Notes under the pieces: generated by a model
What the model saw: only the letters and a program-made list of their open reading frames with translations
The model's database searches: none
What the model was told of the DNA's origin: nothing
Translations under genes and position numbers: made by a program
In this document: in pieces, positions 8,313 to 17,762 of the stretch
How the letters are laid out: every line of letters begins with the position of its first letter
Position numbering within the stretch: position 1 is the first letter of the stretch
Source of the DNA: CAZCPB01 sp044223975
Lineage (GTDB): Bacteria; Planctomycetota; Phycisphaerae; Phycisphaerales; UBA1924
Length of the DNA: 64,000 bases
Assembly (NCBI GenBank): GCA_044223975.1
Contig: JBGALI010000004.1
Coordinates: 227,556-291,555 of the forward strand
Direction of reading: 5' to 3'

Positions 8313-10451
8313 ATGTGTGGAAAGCCCACCCACGGCGAGTCCGTCACCGCAGAGCGTGCCGGCGGCCAGTGCCGTTGCCGTCGTTCGCAGGCCGTCCTTC
8401 TGATCGAGTTCGCTTCCCCGGTGCACGGCGCGCCGGTCGATGAAATCCTCGAAACCGTCTCGCGCGAGCGGGCCGAAGCGCTCGAGCGGGCGCTGCCCAA
8501 GGGCTGGCGCGTGCTGTACGCGATCCACCACGGGCGTCCCACGATCGCCGCGGCACTGGCCGAGGCCCGCGAGGCGGGCGTCGAGCGGCTGGTCGTTGTC
8601 CCCATGCGACCGCAGTTCAGCGAGTCGGTGACGGGGGACGAGCTGCACGAGCTGTACCGCTGCCTGGGCGAGAGCGCCCCGGACATGCACGTGGACGTGC
8701 GCACATGGTGGCACGACGACACCGTCTACCTCGACGGGCACGCCCGCCTCATCCACGCCCACGCGACGCGCCGCAACGCCGGACCCGATCGCGCGGTGCT
8801 GGTCTTCTGGGCCGCGGGCGTCAACGACCCCGGCGCCGACGCGGATTCACGCCGTCTCTCGGAGACGGCCGACCTGCTCCGCCGCCGCATCGGCTGGCCG
8901 GTCGAGCGGGCCGTGACCCTGCTGACGGGCCCGGGACGCGGCGGAGAACGCGCCTCGCTCGAGCGGGCGGTCGAGTCGCTGGGCGTCGAAGAAGGCACGC
9001 GCGTGCTGGTGTGCCCGCTCACACACATGAGCGACGGGCAGCGTCTCCGCGAAGAACTCCACGGGCTCCTGGCCCCGATGTCGGGCCTGCGGGCCAACCC
9101 GGTCGAGGTGTGCCCGGCCCCCAATGCCAGCGACGAGATGATCAAGACCCTCACGCTGCTGGTGCGGCGCGGGCGCGAGCCGGCCGGCGACGCGCGGAGC
9201 GAGCCCGCGCCGCTCTTTGCCCCGACCGACTTGCGGGCCGTGGTCGAGCGCGAGATCGGCACGCTCATCATGGCCGGCGTGTGCGTGAAGTGCTCGCTGG
9301 GGCGGGCCGGCGGGCCGGCGCTCCGCCATTGCGAGCACGAGGAACTGCTGCACTTCAAGCGCCCGCACACCGAGACGGTCGAACTCCTGCGCCGCGCCGC
9401 AGAGCGCGTCGGCGCCCGCGAGTGCTGGATCTGGAACACCTGCAGCCGCTACGAGTTCTACGCCTGGCTGCCCAAGAGCGCCTCGCCCGAGCGCTGCCTC
9501 GAGGCCCTGCAGATCGCGGCCGAGGAGGTCCTGGGCCAGCACGCCGGCGAGCACGCCAACCTGCTGCTGGGGCGCGAGGCCTGGACCCACGCCCTGCGCA
9601 CCGCCTCGGGCCTCAACAGCTCGCTGGTCGGCGACGCCGAGGTGGTCGAGCAGCTCCGCGCCGCGCGCTCCGCGGCCCAGTACGCGGGCACCGCCGGCGA
9701 GCTCACCGACGCGTTCATCGAGGGCATCGGCCGCTCGGTCCGCGAGCTCCGCGAGCAGACCGCCTGGGGCAAGTTCGAGCACCGCTACTGCGACGTGGCC
9801 CTTTCGCGGCTCTCGCCACTCCTTGGCGCCTCGGTCGCCAAGGGCCGGTGCGTCGTCGTGGGCGGCTCGACCACGTCCTGCTCGGCGCTCGAGACCCTGG
9901 CCGGACGCTTCGGCGTGCCCACCCGCCAGCTCTCGCTCATGTACCGAGGGCACCGCAAGGGCGCGCTCATCAAGCGGCTCCACGCCGCGGTCGGCGATGG
10001 CACGATGGCGGTCGTTGAGGACTACGCCGACCCGGCCGTGCTTGAGGCGGTCGCCGCGGCCGACCTTGTGATCTTCGCGATCGACCAGCGCGACCCGGTG
10101 TTCACCGGGCACGAGCTGGCGCGGGTGCGGGGAGATTCGCCCCGTCCCCAGACCATCGTGGACTTCAACACCTTCGGGTCGGTGGCGATCGCCAGCCCGA
10201 TCCCCAGCGTGCGCTACATCGATGCCGCGCACGTCGACGCCCAGGTCGCGGCGTTCAACCGCGAGCTGATCGACGACGCGGCCCTGGCCGGCGCGGCACG
10301 GGACGCCGAAAAGTGGATCGCGGCGCACGTTGAGCCGGCCCGCCGTGCGGGCGGCAGCCACGCCCAAAGCCATTCCCAGAGCCACTCCCAAGGGCACTCC
10401 CAAGGCCACGGGCGCGACCGATCGAACTCAACGAAGGGCGGTGCGGCGTGA
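8313..10451 (+). CDS. hemA: Glutamyl-tRNA reductase with N-terminal ferrochelatase-like domain
   Basis: Reduces glutamyl-tRNA to glutamate-1-semialdehyde with NADPH, the first committed step of tetrapyrrole synthesis. Residues about 25-290 resemble ferrochelatase. Where ferrochelatase has its catalytic His (AHS/AHG) this protein reads F-W166-A-A-G-V, and where it has the catalytic Glu (xDxxExLY) it reads M-S-D-G-Q-R-L-R-E-E, so this domain is probably not catalytic. Residues about 310-680 are the reductase: the nucleophile is C377 in NTCSRYEFY, followed by GLNSSLVGDAEVVEQLR and an NADPH fold starting VVVGGS. The usual C-terminal dimerisation helix is short and is replaced by a Ser/Gln/Gly/His tail. 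ATG 8313 was chosen over GTG 8265 because AGGGGAT lies seven bases upstream. Confidence 0.85.
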   Translation: MCGKPTHGESVTAERAGGQCRCRRSQAVLLIEFASPVHGAPVDEILETVSRERAEALERALPKGWRVLYAIHHGRPTIAAALAEAREAGVERLVVVPMRPQFSESVTGDELHELYRCLGESAPDMHVDVRTWWHDDTVYLDGHARLIHAHATRRNAGPDRAVLVFWAAGVNDPGADADSRRLSETADLLRRRIGWPVERAVTLLTGPGRGGERASLERAVESLGVEEGTRVLVCPLTHMSDGQRLREELHGLLAPMSGLRANPVEVCPAPNASDEMIKTLTLLVRRGREPAGDARSEPAPLFAPTDLRAVVEREIGTLIMAGVCVKCSLGRAGGPALRHCEHEELLHFKRPHTETVELLRRAAERVGARECWIWNTCSRYEFYAWLPKSASPERCLEALQIAAEEVLGQHAGEHANLLLGREAWTHALRTASGLNSSLVGDAEVVEQLRAARSAAQYAGTAGELTDAFIEGIGRSVRELREQTAWGKFEHRYCDVALSRLSPLLGASVAKGRCVVVGGSTTSCSALETLAGRFGVPTRQLSLMYRGHRKGALIKRLHAAVGDGTMAVVEDYADPAVLEAVAAADLVIFAIDQRDPVFTGHELARVRGDSPRPQTIVDFNTFGSVAIASPIPSVRYIDAAHVDAQVAAFNRELIDDAALAGAARDAEKWIAAHVEPARRAGGSHAQSHSQSHSQGHSQGHGRDRSNSTKGGAA

Positions 10452-11644
10452 CTTCGCACGATCACAAGACGTCCGGGGCCGGGTGCGGGTGCGCCTGCCG
10501 AAGCGGCGGGTGCTGCTCGGGCCGGTCGAAGGGACGCGAGCGGATGCTCGGGGCGCTCCGCCAGACCCGCGTCGATCGTCCCCCGGTGTGGATGATGCGC
10601 CAGGCCGGGCGGCACCTCCCCAAATACCGGGCCCTGCGTGAGACGATCTCGTTCATGGAACTCTGCCGTGACGAAGCGGCCAACGCGATCTCGTCGGCCG
10701 AGCCACTGCAGCGGTACGGCCTCGACGCGGCGATCGTCTTCAACGACATCCTCATCCCGCTGCGGGATATGGGCATGGGGCTGGACTTCCAGCCCGGTCC
10801 GCGCTTCGAGCGGCTGATCTCGACCGTCGCCGACGCCGAGGCGCTCAGCCGGCCCGTGTACGGACCCGCCACCGACGTCTCGCGCTGCATCCGGGCCCTG
10901 CGCCAGACGGTGGGGGAGAAGAGCGCGGTGCTGGGATTCATCGGCGCGCCCTTCACGGTCGCGTCCTTCGCGATCGCCGGCAGCGGCGCGCAGCGCGTGG
11001 CCGATCTCCGCATCGACGCGGGCGCCCGGCGCGCGGTGTACGAGGCGACACAGGCCAAGCTGCTCCCAGCGCTCGTCGACTACGCCGCGGCACAGGTCGA
11101 GGCCGGCGCCGATGTCATCCAGGTCTTTGAATCGCTCGCCCACGATGTGGACGAGCCCCTGTACCGCCAGGTCGGGCTGCCCTTCATGACGCGGGCCATT
11201 TCCGAGATACGGCGGGTCGCTCCTTCCACGCCCGTGATCGCGTTCGGCCGGGGGATCTGGCCGTACCTCACGGAACTGGCCCGCGCCGGTGCCGCGGCGG
11301 TGAGCTTGGACGAAACCCGCCCGCTCGCCGACGCCCGGCGCCTGCTCCGCGAGGCCGGGTTGAGCACGGCCCTGCAGGGCAATCTCAGGCCCGACGCCCT
11401 GCGTGGGACGCCCGAACAGGCCGCGGCCGAGGCTCTGGAACTGCTCGGGCAGTGGCGGTCGATCGTCCCGCACCCCGAGCGTGCCGCCGAACTGGGACCG
11501 ACGGGCTGGGTCTTCAACCTCGGGCACGGCGTGCCCGCCGACGCGGATCCGGGTACCGTGCAGGCCGTGGTTGACGCCGTCAAGAGCTTCGCGACGATGA
11601 ACGCCCCGACCGGGCTCGCCCCCGCGGAGGAGGTCGCGTCATGA
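10448..11644 (+). CDS. hemE: Uroporphyrinogen III decarboxylase
   Basis: Converts uroporphyrinogen III to coproporphyrinogen III in the cytoplasm by removing four carboxyl groups. The signature RQAGRHLPKYR is intact, the catalytic Asp is in IVFNDILIPL, and the C-terminal INLGHG-type motif reads FNLGHGVPADADP. The GTG start overlaps the hemA stop (GTGA). Before the conserved domain is an unusual extension of about 30 residues with two His and five Cys (C13, C15, C17, C22, C23), which is not part of the known fold and could bind a metal or sense redox state. Confidence 0.93.
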   Translation: MTSHDHKTSGAGCGCACRSGGCCSGRSKGRERMLGALRQTRVDRPPVWMMRQAGRHLPKYRALRETISFMELCRDEAANAISSAEPLQRYGLDAAIVFNDILIPLRDMGMGLDFQPGPRFERLISTVADAEALSRPVYGPATDVSRCIRALRQTVGEKSAVLGFIGAPFTVASFAIAGSGAQRVADLRIDAGARRAVYEATQAKLLPALVDYAAAQVEAGADVIQVFESLAHDVDEPLYRQVGLPFMTRAISEIRRVAPSTPVIAFGRGIWPYLTELARAGAAAVSLDETRPLADARRLLREAGLSTALQGNLRPDALRGTPEQAAAEALELLGQWRSIVPHPERAAELGPTGWVFNLGHGVPADADPGTVQAVVDAVKSFATMNAPTGLAPAEEVAS

Positions 11645-13083
11645 TCGCCACGCGTGACATGAACGAGCACGTCTCTCCTTCGGCCGACCTGATCACCAAG
11701 TACGGCCGGCCTGGTCCTCGCTACACGAGCTACCCCGCCGTGCCCTACTGGCCCGCCAAGTACGACCCGCGCTCGTACGAGGAGGCGCTGGGCGCGCTGG
11801 GCGAGCGCGCCCGGACCGACCCCAACGAGAGCGTGTCGATCTACGTGCACGTGCCGTTCTGCGAGAAGCGGTGCCTGTTCTGCGCCTGCAACGTCGTCAT
11901 CAGCCGGGCCCACGAGCGCGGCATGGCGTACGTCGACCTGGTGCGCCGCGAGATGGACGGCGTGTCGAAGGCCATGAACGGCGCCCGCCCCAAGGTGAAG
12001 CAGATGCACTGGGGCGGCGGCACTCCGACGTGGCTGAGCGTCGAGGAGCTCAAGGCGCTGTACCGGTGCGTCGCGGAGCGCTACGAGATGCTCCCCGACC
12101 GCGAGCAGTCGATCGAGGTCGACCCGCGCGTGACCACGCCCGAGCAACTCACCGCCCTGCGCGCGTGCGGGCTGAACCGCCTCTCGATGGGCGTGCAGGA
12201 CATCGACCCCACGGTGCAGGACGCGATCAGCCGCCACCAGACCGTGGCCCAGACCGAGGCGGTGATCAAGCACGCCCGCGACCTGGGGATCGACGGCATC
12301 ACCGTCGACATTGTCTACGGCCTGCCCTTCCAGACCATCGATTCGTTCCGCCGCACCATCAAGACCGTGATCGACCTGGGCGTCGACCGCGTGGCGGTGT
12401 ACAACTTCGCGTACCTCCCCGAGCGCGTGAAGCACCAGCGGGTCATCATGCCCGAGTGGCTGCCGCCGGCCGAGCAACGCGTGCAGCTCTTCCGCATCGC
12501 CGCCGAGGAGTTCACCGCCGCCGGGTACGACATGATCGGCATGGACCACTTCGCCAAGAGCACCGACGAGCTGTCGCTGGCGCGCCGGGACGGGACCATG
12601 CAGCGCAACTTCATGGGCTACACGACGCGGTCGGGGTGCGACCTGCTCTCCTTCGGCGTCAGCGCCATCAGCCGCGTGGGGCGTGACTTTGCCCAGAACC
12701 CCAAGACCACGGCCGAGTACACCGAGCGCATCGAGAGCGGGCGCTCTCCCGTGGTGCACGGCATGCGGCTGAGCGACGACGACGCGATGCGCGAGAGCGT
12801 GATCCAGCGCGTGATGTGCTACGGCGAGGTCGACCTCGACGAGGTGAAGGCCGCGCACGGCGTGGACCTCCTGGCCTCGCAGACCACCAGGGACGGCCTG
12901 CGTGAGCTGGAGGACGACGGGCTCGTGACCTGGTCGGGCCGGACGCTGCGCGTGACCCCCATGGGCCGGTACTTCGTGCGGAACATCGCGATGACGTTTG
13001 ACCCGTACCTCGCGAAGGCTCCCGAGCCCGAGCGCAGCGCGTCCGGGCAGACGGTGCAGGTGAAGTTCAGCCGCACCGTGTGA
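11641..13083 (+). CDS. hemN: Oxygen-independent coproporphyrinogen III oxidase
   Basis: A radical-SAM enzyme that oxidatively decarboxylates two propionates of coproporphyrinogen III to vinyl groups without oxygen. The cluster motif is C74-x3-C78-x2-C81 and is followed by C83, the extra Cys typical of true HemN rather than HemW. It is preceded by YVHVPFC and followed by HWGGGTPTWLS. Length (480 residues) and the C-terminal region also fit HemN. The ATG overlaps the hemE stop (ATGA). It makes protoporphyrinogen IX, so this operon follows the protoporphyrin route and can run without oxygen at this step. Confidence 0.93.
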   Translation: MIATRDMNEHVSPSADLITKYGRPGPRYTSYPAVPYWPAKYDPRSYEEALGALGERARTDPNESVSIYVHVPFCEKRCLFCACNVVISRAHERGMAYVDLVRREMDGVSKAMNGARPKVKQMHWGGGTPTWLSVEELKALYRCVAERYEMLPDREQSIEVDPRVTTPEQLTALRACGLNRLSMGVQDIDPTVQDAISRHQTVAQTEAVIKHARDLGIDGITVDIVYGLPFQTIDSFRRTIKTVIDLGVDRVAVYNFAYLPERVKHQRVIMPEWLPPAEQRVQLFRIAAEEFTAAGYDMIGMDHFAKSTDELSLARRDGTMQRNFMGYTTRSGCDLLSFGVSAISRVGRDFAQNPKTTAEYTERIESGRSPVVHGMRLSDDDAMRESVIQRVMCYGEVDLDEVKAAHGVDLLASQTTRDGLRELEDDGLVTWSGRTLRVTPMGRYFVRNIAMTFDPYLAKAPEPERSASGQTVQVKFSRTV

Positions 13084-13098
13084 CAGGAGCGATCCCTC

Positions 13099-14517
13099 GT
13101 GGCCTCGCGTGACACCCAGGTTGTCGTTGTGGGCGGCGGGATATCGGGCTTGGCGTGCGCGCACCGCCTGCACAAGGCCGGGATCGACGTGGTCCTGGTC
13201 GAGTCCAGCGACCGCGTCGGCGGGAAGATCCGGACCATCAGCGAGGACGGTTACCAGTTCGAGGCCGGGCCCAACACGCTGATCGCCAACAAGCCCGAGC
13301 TGCTCCAGCTCATCCGCGACGCCGGGCTCGAGAACGAGATCGTCGACGGCTCGCCCGCGTCGAAGCGCCGCTGGATCACGCTCAATGGCCGCATGTGCCC
13401 GCTGCCGTCGAGCCCGGTCGCCGCGCTCACCAGCCCGCTGCTGGGGCCGCGCGCGATCGCGCGAGTTCTGGGCGACCTCTTCATGGGGCGGAGTGACCAC
13501 GGACCCGAGGACGAAAGCGTCGCGTCGTTCATCACACGCCACTTCGGACGGCGCGTCATCGACAATCTCGCGGCACCGTTCCTGACGGGCGTGTACGCCG
13601 GCGACGTCGACCGCCTCGAGGCCCGGTCCGTGCTCCCCATGCTCGTGAGCGCCGAAGCCGAGAAGGGCAGCGTGATCCGCGGCTTGATCGCCGCCAGGAA
13701 GACGGCGAAGCGCGCGGGCAAGCCCAGACTCCCGTTGCGCACGATCACCTTCCGCGAGGGGCTCGAGTCGCTGCCGCGCCGGATTGCGGCTGGGCTGGGC
13801 GATCGTGTGATGCTCAATGTGGCGGTCTCGACACTGGACCAGGACGGCCCGCGCCTGCGGGTGAATCTTTCGGACGGCTCGACGCTCGGTGCCGAGCGCG
13901 TCGTGCTCACCTCGGGCGCCCGCGTTTCGGCCGGGCTCGTGCGGGCGCTGCCGGGCGGTGCGGAGATTGCCGCGGGTCTCGAGCGCGTGCCACAGGCGGG
14001 GCTGAGCATGGTCGGCCTCGCCTATGACCGTTCCACGATCGACCACCCACTGGACGGGTTCGGGTACCTCAACGGGCCGGGCTCGAGCGGCCCGGTGCTG
14101 GGCAGCCTGTTCCGCTCGAGCGTGTTCCCCCACGTGGCGCCGGCGGGCAAGGCGCTGCTGGTCGCGTTCATCGGGGGCGTGCGCTTCCCGGGGTACGCCG
14201 AGCGGCCCGAGAGCGAGCTCATCGACCTGGCCGAGCGTGAGCTCCGGGAGCGCGTGAATCTGCGTGCCGCGCCGCTGCGAACGTTCGTCTGCCGCTGGCC
14301 GGGAGCCGTGGCGCAGTACGAGCGCGGGCACGCGAAGCTGCGCCAGCGGGTGGAGGAGTGGTCGCGGGCCGGGCGGGTGTCCATCGCGGGCGCGGCGCTC
14401 ACGGGCGTATCGTTGAACGACTGCGCGGCGGCCGGGTTTGCGGAGGCGGAGCGTCTGGCCTCGGCCCTTGAACCCAAGTCGCGCAAGCGCGAGGGAGAGC
14501 TATGCGCATCGGCGTGA
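13099..14517 (+). CDS. hemY: Protoporphyrinogen oxidase, HemY type
   Basis: An FAD flavoprotein that oxidises protoporphyrinogen IX to protoporphyrin IX. The N-terminus is a dinucleotide fold (VVVVGGGISGLACAHRL) followed by VGGKIRT and FEAGPNT. PFLTGVYAGD and the C-terminal VSIAGAALTGVSLNDC FAD segment match oxygen-dependent HemY/PPO. The GTG start follows AGGAG. The gene lies between hemN and hemH, as expected for the pathway order, and overlaps hemH by 16 bases. The family usually uses oxygen, in contrast with oxygen-independent HemN next door. Confidence 0.9.
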   Translation: MASRDTQVVVVGGGISGLACAHRLHKAGIDVVLVESSDRVGGKIRTISEDGYQFEAGPNTLIANKPELLQLIRDAGLENEIVDGSPASKRRWITLNGRMCPLPSSPVAALTSPLLGPRAIARVLGDLFMGRSDHGPEDESVASFITRHFGRRVIDNLAAPFLTGVYAGDVDRLEARSVLPMLVSAEAEKGSVIRGLIAARKTAKRAGKPRLPLRTITFREGLESLPRRIAAGLGDRVMLNVAVSTLDQDGPRLRVNLSDGSTLGAERVVLTSGARVSAGLVRALPGGAEIAAGLERVPQAGLSMVGLAYDRSTIDHPLDGFGYLNGPGSSGPVLGSLFRSSVFPHVAPAGKALLVAFIGGVRFPGYAERPESELIDLAERELRERVNLRAAPLRTFVCRWPGAVAQYERGHAKLRQRVEEWSRAGRVSIAGAALTGVSLNDCAAAGFAEAERLASALEPKSRKREGELCASA

Positions 14518-15527
14518 TCGCGGCAACCTATGGCGAGCCCGCGCTCAACTCCTTCGCGGAGCAGTGGATCTATTCGTACCGGATCCTGGCGCGGCTCACC
14601 CGAAAGATCGCGCCCATCCCCAAGCCGGTGCTGCCCATCATCGCCACGGCCCGGGCCCGCGGGCGTGTCAAGCTGTGGAACGAGAACGGCTTCGCGTCAC
14701 CGCTCGAGAAGCTGCACGAGCAGACGCTCGCGGCGCTGCGCTCCGAGCTCGCCGCACGCGGCATGGCCGACGCGGTCGTCGTGCCCGCGTACGAGTTCCG
14801 CCGCCCCAACCTTTCCGATGCGCTCCGCACGCTCCGCAAAGAAGGGTGCGACCGCGCGGTGGTGGTCCCCATGTACGTGGCGGACGGCGACTTCACCCAC
14901 GGCATGACCCGCCTGGCCGTCGAGGACGCGATGAGCGAAGGGGCGTGGACGAACCCGCAGCATCTCTCGTTCTGCGCGATCACCGAGGACGAGCCGACCA
15001 CCGACCGGCTGGTGTCCGTGCTCGCCGGACACTGCCTCTCCAGCGCGCACGCGCGGGGCGTGCCCGAGCCCGCCAAGGACTGGGCCCTCATGCTTGCCGC
15101 GCACGGCACGGTCATTACCCCGCCCCCCGGGGTCGACAACGGACTGCTGCACGCGGGCAGGGTGCTGCTGCGCCTCAAGCACGCGCTCAAGCCGCACTTC
15201 GGGCTCGTCCGCATCGGATGGCTCAACCACACGCGCGGCGGCAAGTGGTCCACGCCCGCCGTGGCCGATGCGCTCGATTGGGTGCGCGAGCGGGGGTTCA
15301 CCAAGCTCGTGTACTACCCCTGGGGCTTCACCACCGACAACGCAGAGACCCTTCTCGAGGGGCGAGTCGCCCTCGCCGAGATGTCCAATCCCTTCGAGCG
15401 TGTCGAACACCTGGAGTGCATGAACGCCTACGAGCCGTTCGTGAAGCTCCTCGCCGATCGTCTGGGTGAGCATGTGGACAGGACCAAGGCCGGTGGCCGC
15501 GCACAGCCCGCGGCGAGCGCGGCATAA
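14502..15527 (+). CDS. hemH: Ferrochelatase
   Basis: Inserts Fe2+ into protoporphyrin IX to make protohaem. Both catalytic residues are visible: H201 in LAAHGTV and E282 in YPWGFTTDNAETLLEG. VVPMYVADGDFTHG is the central conserved strand. At 341 residues it has the usual length. This intact copy makes the His/Glu loss in the ferrochelatase-like domain of the HemA fusion easy to see by comparison. It starts inside the end of hemY and is followed ten bases later by hemL. Confidence 0.92.
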   Translation: MRIGVIAATYGEPALNSFAEQWIYSYRILARLTRKIAPIPKPVLPIIATARARGRVKLWNENGFASPLEKLHEQTLAALRSELAARGMADAVVVPAYEFRRPNLSDALRTLRKEGCDRAVVVPMYVADGDFTHGMTRLAVEDAMSEGAWTNPQHLSFCAITEDEPTTDRLVSVLAGHCLSSAHARGVPEPAKDWALMLAAHGTVITPPPGVDNGLLHAGRVLLRLKHALKPHFGLVRIGWLNHTRGGKWSTPAVADALDWVRERGFTKLVYYPWGFTTDNAETLLEGRVALAEMSNPFERVEHLECMNAYEPFVKLLADRLGEHVDRTKAGGRAQPAASAA

Positions 15528-15537
15528 GAGGAAGGTC

Positions 15538-16854
15538 ATGACGAACGCGGCTATCCGTCCTGCCCCGTCACTCGCCCGATCCGCCGAACTATGGAAGCGG
15601 GCCACGGCCGTGCTGCCCGGCGGAGTCTCCAGCCCGGTGCGGGCGTTCAAGGCCGTGGGAGGGACCCCGGTGTTCGTCGAACGGGCCGAGGGCCCGTTCG
15701 TGTTCGACGCCGACGGCAACCGGTACATCGACCTCGTGGGCTCGTGGGGTCCGGCGATCGTGGGCCACGCGCACCCGGCGGTCGTCGAGGCCGTGCGTGC
15801 CGCGGCGGGGCGCGGTCTCTCGTTCGGGGCGCCGTGCCGCGCCGAGGTGGAACTGGCGGAGAGAATCATCGCGGCGTTCCCCGGCTCGGTCGAGATGGTG
15901 CGCTTCGTCAGCAGCGGCACGGAAGCGACGATGAGCGCGGTGCGCCTGGCCCGCGGCGCCACCGGCCGAACGAAGATCATCAAGTTCGAGGGAAACTACC
16001 ACGGCCATTCCGACGCGTTCCTCGTCAGCGCCGGCAGCGGCGCGGCAACGTTCGGGGCGCCCAATTCTCCCGGCGTGCCCGAGGCGGTGGCCCGCGAGAC
16101 GATGCTCGCGCCGTACAACGACCTCGAGGCCGTGGCCCGCCTGATGCGGGCCGAGGGCGCGAACATCGCCGCGGTGATCGTGGAGCCGGTGGCGGGCAAC
16201 GTGGGCATGATCGAGCCCGCGCCGGGGTTCCTCGAGGGCCTGCGCTCGCTGTGCGACACGCACGGCGCCCTGCTGATCTTCGACGAGGTCATGACCGGCT
16301 TCCGCGTGGCGTGGGGCGGCTACCAGAACGTCTGCAAGGTGCGCCCCGATCTCACGTGCCTGGGCAAGGTGATCGGCGGCGGGATGCCCGTCGCGGCGTA
16401 CGCCGGACCGCGCAAGATCATGGAAAAGCTCAGCCCCTCCGGCCCGGTGTACCAGGCCGGCACGCTCAGCGGCAGCCCGGTCGGGATGGCCGCGGGGCTC
16501 GCGACTCTTGAGCTCTGCGCGGTGCGCGGGTTCTACGACAGGCTCGGCGAGTCTTCGTCGCGCCTGGTGCGCGGGCTGAAGGGAGCGGCGGAGAAGCATG
16601 GCGTGCCGGTCAGCGTCTCTTCGCGCGGCGGGATGTTCGGCCTGACGTTCACGCGCGAGCCGATCAGGAACTTCGCGGATGCCAAGACCGGCAATCACGC
16701 GGCGTACGGGAAGTTCTTCCACGCCATGCTCAGGCGCGGTGTGTGGCTGCCGCCGTCGTCGTACGAAGCGATGTTCCTGTCCGCCGCGCACACCAACGAG
16801 CACGTCGACGCGGTGATCGCGGCGGCGGCCGAGAGCTTCGGGGAATTGTCATGA
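15538..16854 (+). CDS. hemL: Glutamate-1-semialdehyde 2,1-aminomutase
   Basis: A PLP-dependent enzyme that moves the amino group of glutamate-1-semialdehyde to give 5-aminolevulinate, the second step after HemA. The N-terminal PGGVSSPVRAF signature, FVSSGTEATMSA, IFDEVMTGFR and the PLP-binding K277 in LGKVIGGGMPVAA are all present. It has 438 residues. ATG 15538 follows GAGGAAGG. Its stop overlaps the hemC start. Confidence 0.95.
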   Translation: MTNAAIRPAPSLARSAELWKRATAVLPGGVSSPVRAFKAVGGTPVFVERAEGPFVFDADGNRYIDLVGSWGPAIVGHAHPAVVEAVRAAAGRGLSFGAPCRAEVELAERIIAAFPGSVEMVRFVSSGTEATMSAVRLARGATGRTKIIKFEGNYHGHSDAFLVSAGSGAATFGAPNSPGVPEAVARETMLAPYNDLEAVARLMRAEGANIAAVIVEPVAGNVGMIEPAPGFLEGLRSLCDTHGALLIFDEVMTGFRVAWGGYQNVCKVRPDLTCLGKVIGGGMPVAAYAGPRKIMEKLSPSGPVYQAGTLSGSPVGMAAGLATLELCAVRGFYDRLGESSSRLVRGLKGAAEKHGVPVSVSSRGGMFGLTFTREPIRNFADAKTGNHAAYGKFFHAMLRRGVWLPPSSYEAMFLSAAHTNEHVDAVIAAAAESFGELS

Positions 16855-17747
16855 CCCACCTTCGCGTCGGCGCACGCGGGAGCGACCTTTCGCTGGCCCA
16901 GACCGGCTGGGCGGTGGAGCAGATCCGGCGCGCCAATCCCGGCCTGAGCACCGAGATCGTCGTGATCAAGACCCATGGCGACAAGGATCAGCACACGCCC
17001 CTGGCCGAGCTGGGCACCACGGGCGGGTTCGTCCGCGAGATCGAGGTCGCGCTGCTCAACCGCGAGATCGACGTGGCGGTCCACAGCCTCAAGGACCTGC
17101 CGACGGAGATCACCAAGGGGCTGATCCTTGCCGCGATGCCCGTGCGGGCGCCCCTCGAAGACGTGCTGCTCACGCGTGACGTGGTCACGCTCGACGCGCT
17201 GCCCGCGGGGTTCGTGGTGGGCACCAGCAGCCCGCGCCGCGTTCACCAGCTGCGCCGGCACGCGCCGCAGATCAAGACCGTGCCGACACGCGGCAACGTG
17301 CCCACGCGCATCCGGCACCTGGAAGAAGGCAAGTACGACGGCGTGATCCTTGCCGCGGCGGGCCTGGGCCGCCTGGGCATCGACTACCCGCGCAAGCTGG
17401 TGCTCCCGGCCGACCGCTTCCTGCCCGCGCCGGGCCAGGGCTCGCTGGCGGTGCAGACGCGCGAGGGCGACCCCGCGGCCGCGGTGGTGGGGCGCGTCGA
17501 CGACGCCGCCACGCGGGCGGCGGTGACGGCCGAGCGGGCGTTCCTCCGCGCCACCGGCGGAGGCTGCCACGCCGCGCTGGGCGCGCTGGCGACCGTGCGC
17601 GGCGGCGAGATGACGCTCGTGGGCGAGGTCTTCTTCGGCGATCGCGCCGTGCGCGATCAAGTTCGCGGGTCGGTCGAGAAGGCCGAGGAATTGGGCAAGC
17701 AACTGGCGACCAAGCTCGTGCCCACGGGCGATCTGGGCGCTCGCTAG
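16851..17747 (+). CDS. hemC: Hydroxymethylbilane synthase (porphobilinogen deaminase)
   Basis: Polymerises four porphobilinogens into hydroxymethylbilane. It has 298 residues. The dipyrromethane cofactor would attach to C239 in GGGCHAALGA. Other family segments are RGSDLSLAQT, VHSLKDLPTE, VGTSSPRR and APGQGSLAVQ. The ATG overlaps the hemL stop (ATGA); the longer open frame upstream lies within hemL and is not used. Confidence 0.95.
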   Translation: MTHLRVGARGSDLSLAQTGWAVEQIRRANPGLSTEIVVIKTHGDKDQHTPLAELGTTGGFVREIEVALLNREIDVAVHSLKDLPTEITKGLILAAMPVRAPLEDVLLTRDVVTLDALPAGFVVGTSSPRRVHQLRRHAPQIKTVPTRGNVPTRIRHLEEGKYDGVILAAAGLGRLGIDYPRKLVLPADRFLPAPGQGSLAVQTREGDPAAAVVGRVDDAATRAAVTAERAFLRATGGGCHAALGALATVRGGEMTLVGEVFFGDRAVRDQVRGSVEKAEELGKQLATKLVPTGDLGAR

Positions 17748-17762
17748 CGCCGGAAAGGCGCG

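Noticed and set aside
8313..9230. A second active ferrochelatase in the HemA fusion
   Set aside because: The catalytic His and Glu present in the stand-alone HemH are replaced at both positions.
11080..14331. A 1083-codon open frame on the minus strand across hemE, hemN and hemY
   Set aside because: It is opposite three recognisable haem genes, lacks any domain and is rich in Arg, His and Gly. It is a shadow caused by high GC.
13099..14517. Coproporphyrin-dependent haem route (HemY acting on coproporphyrinogen)
   Set aside because: A true HemN is present and no HemQ-like gene is visible, so the protoporphyrin route is favoured.
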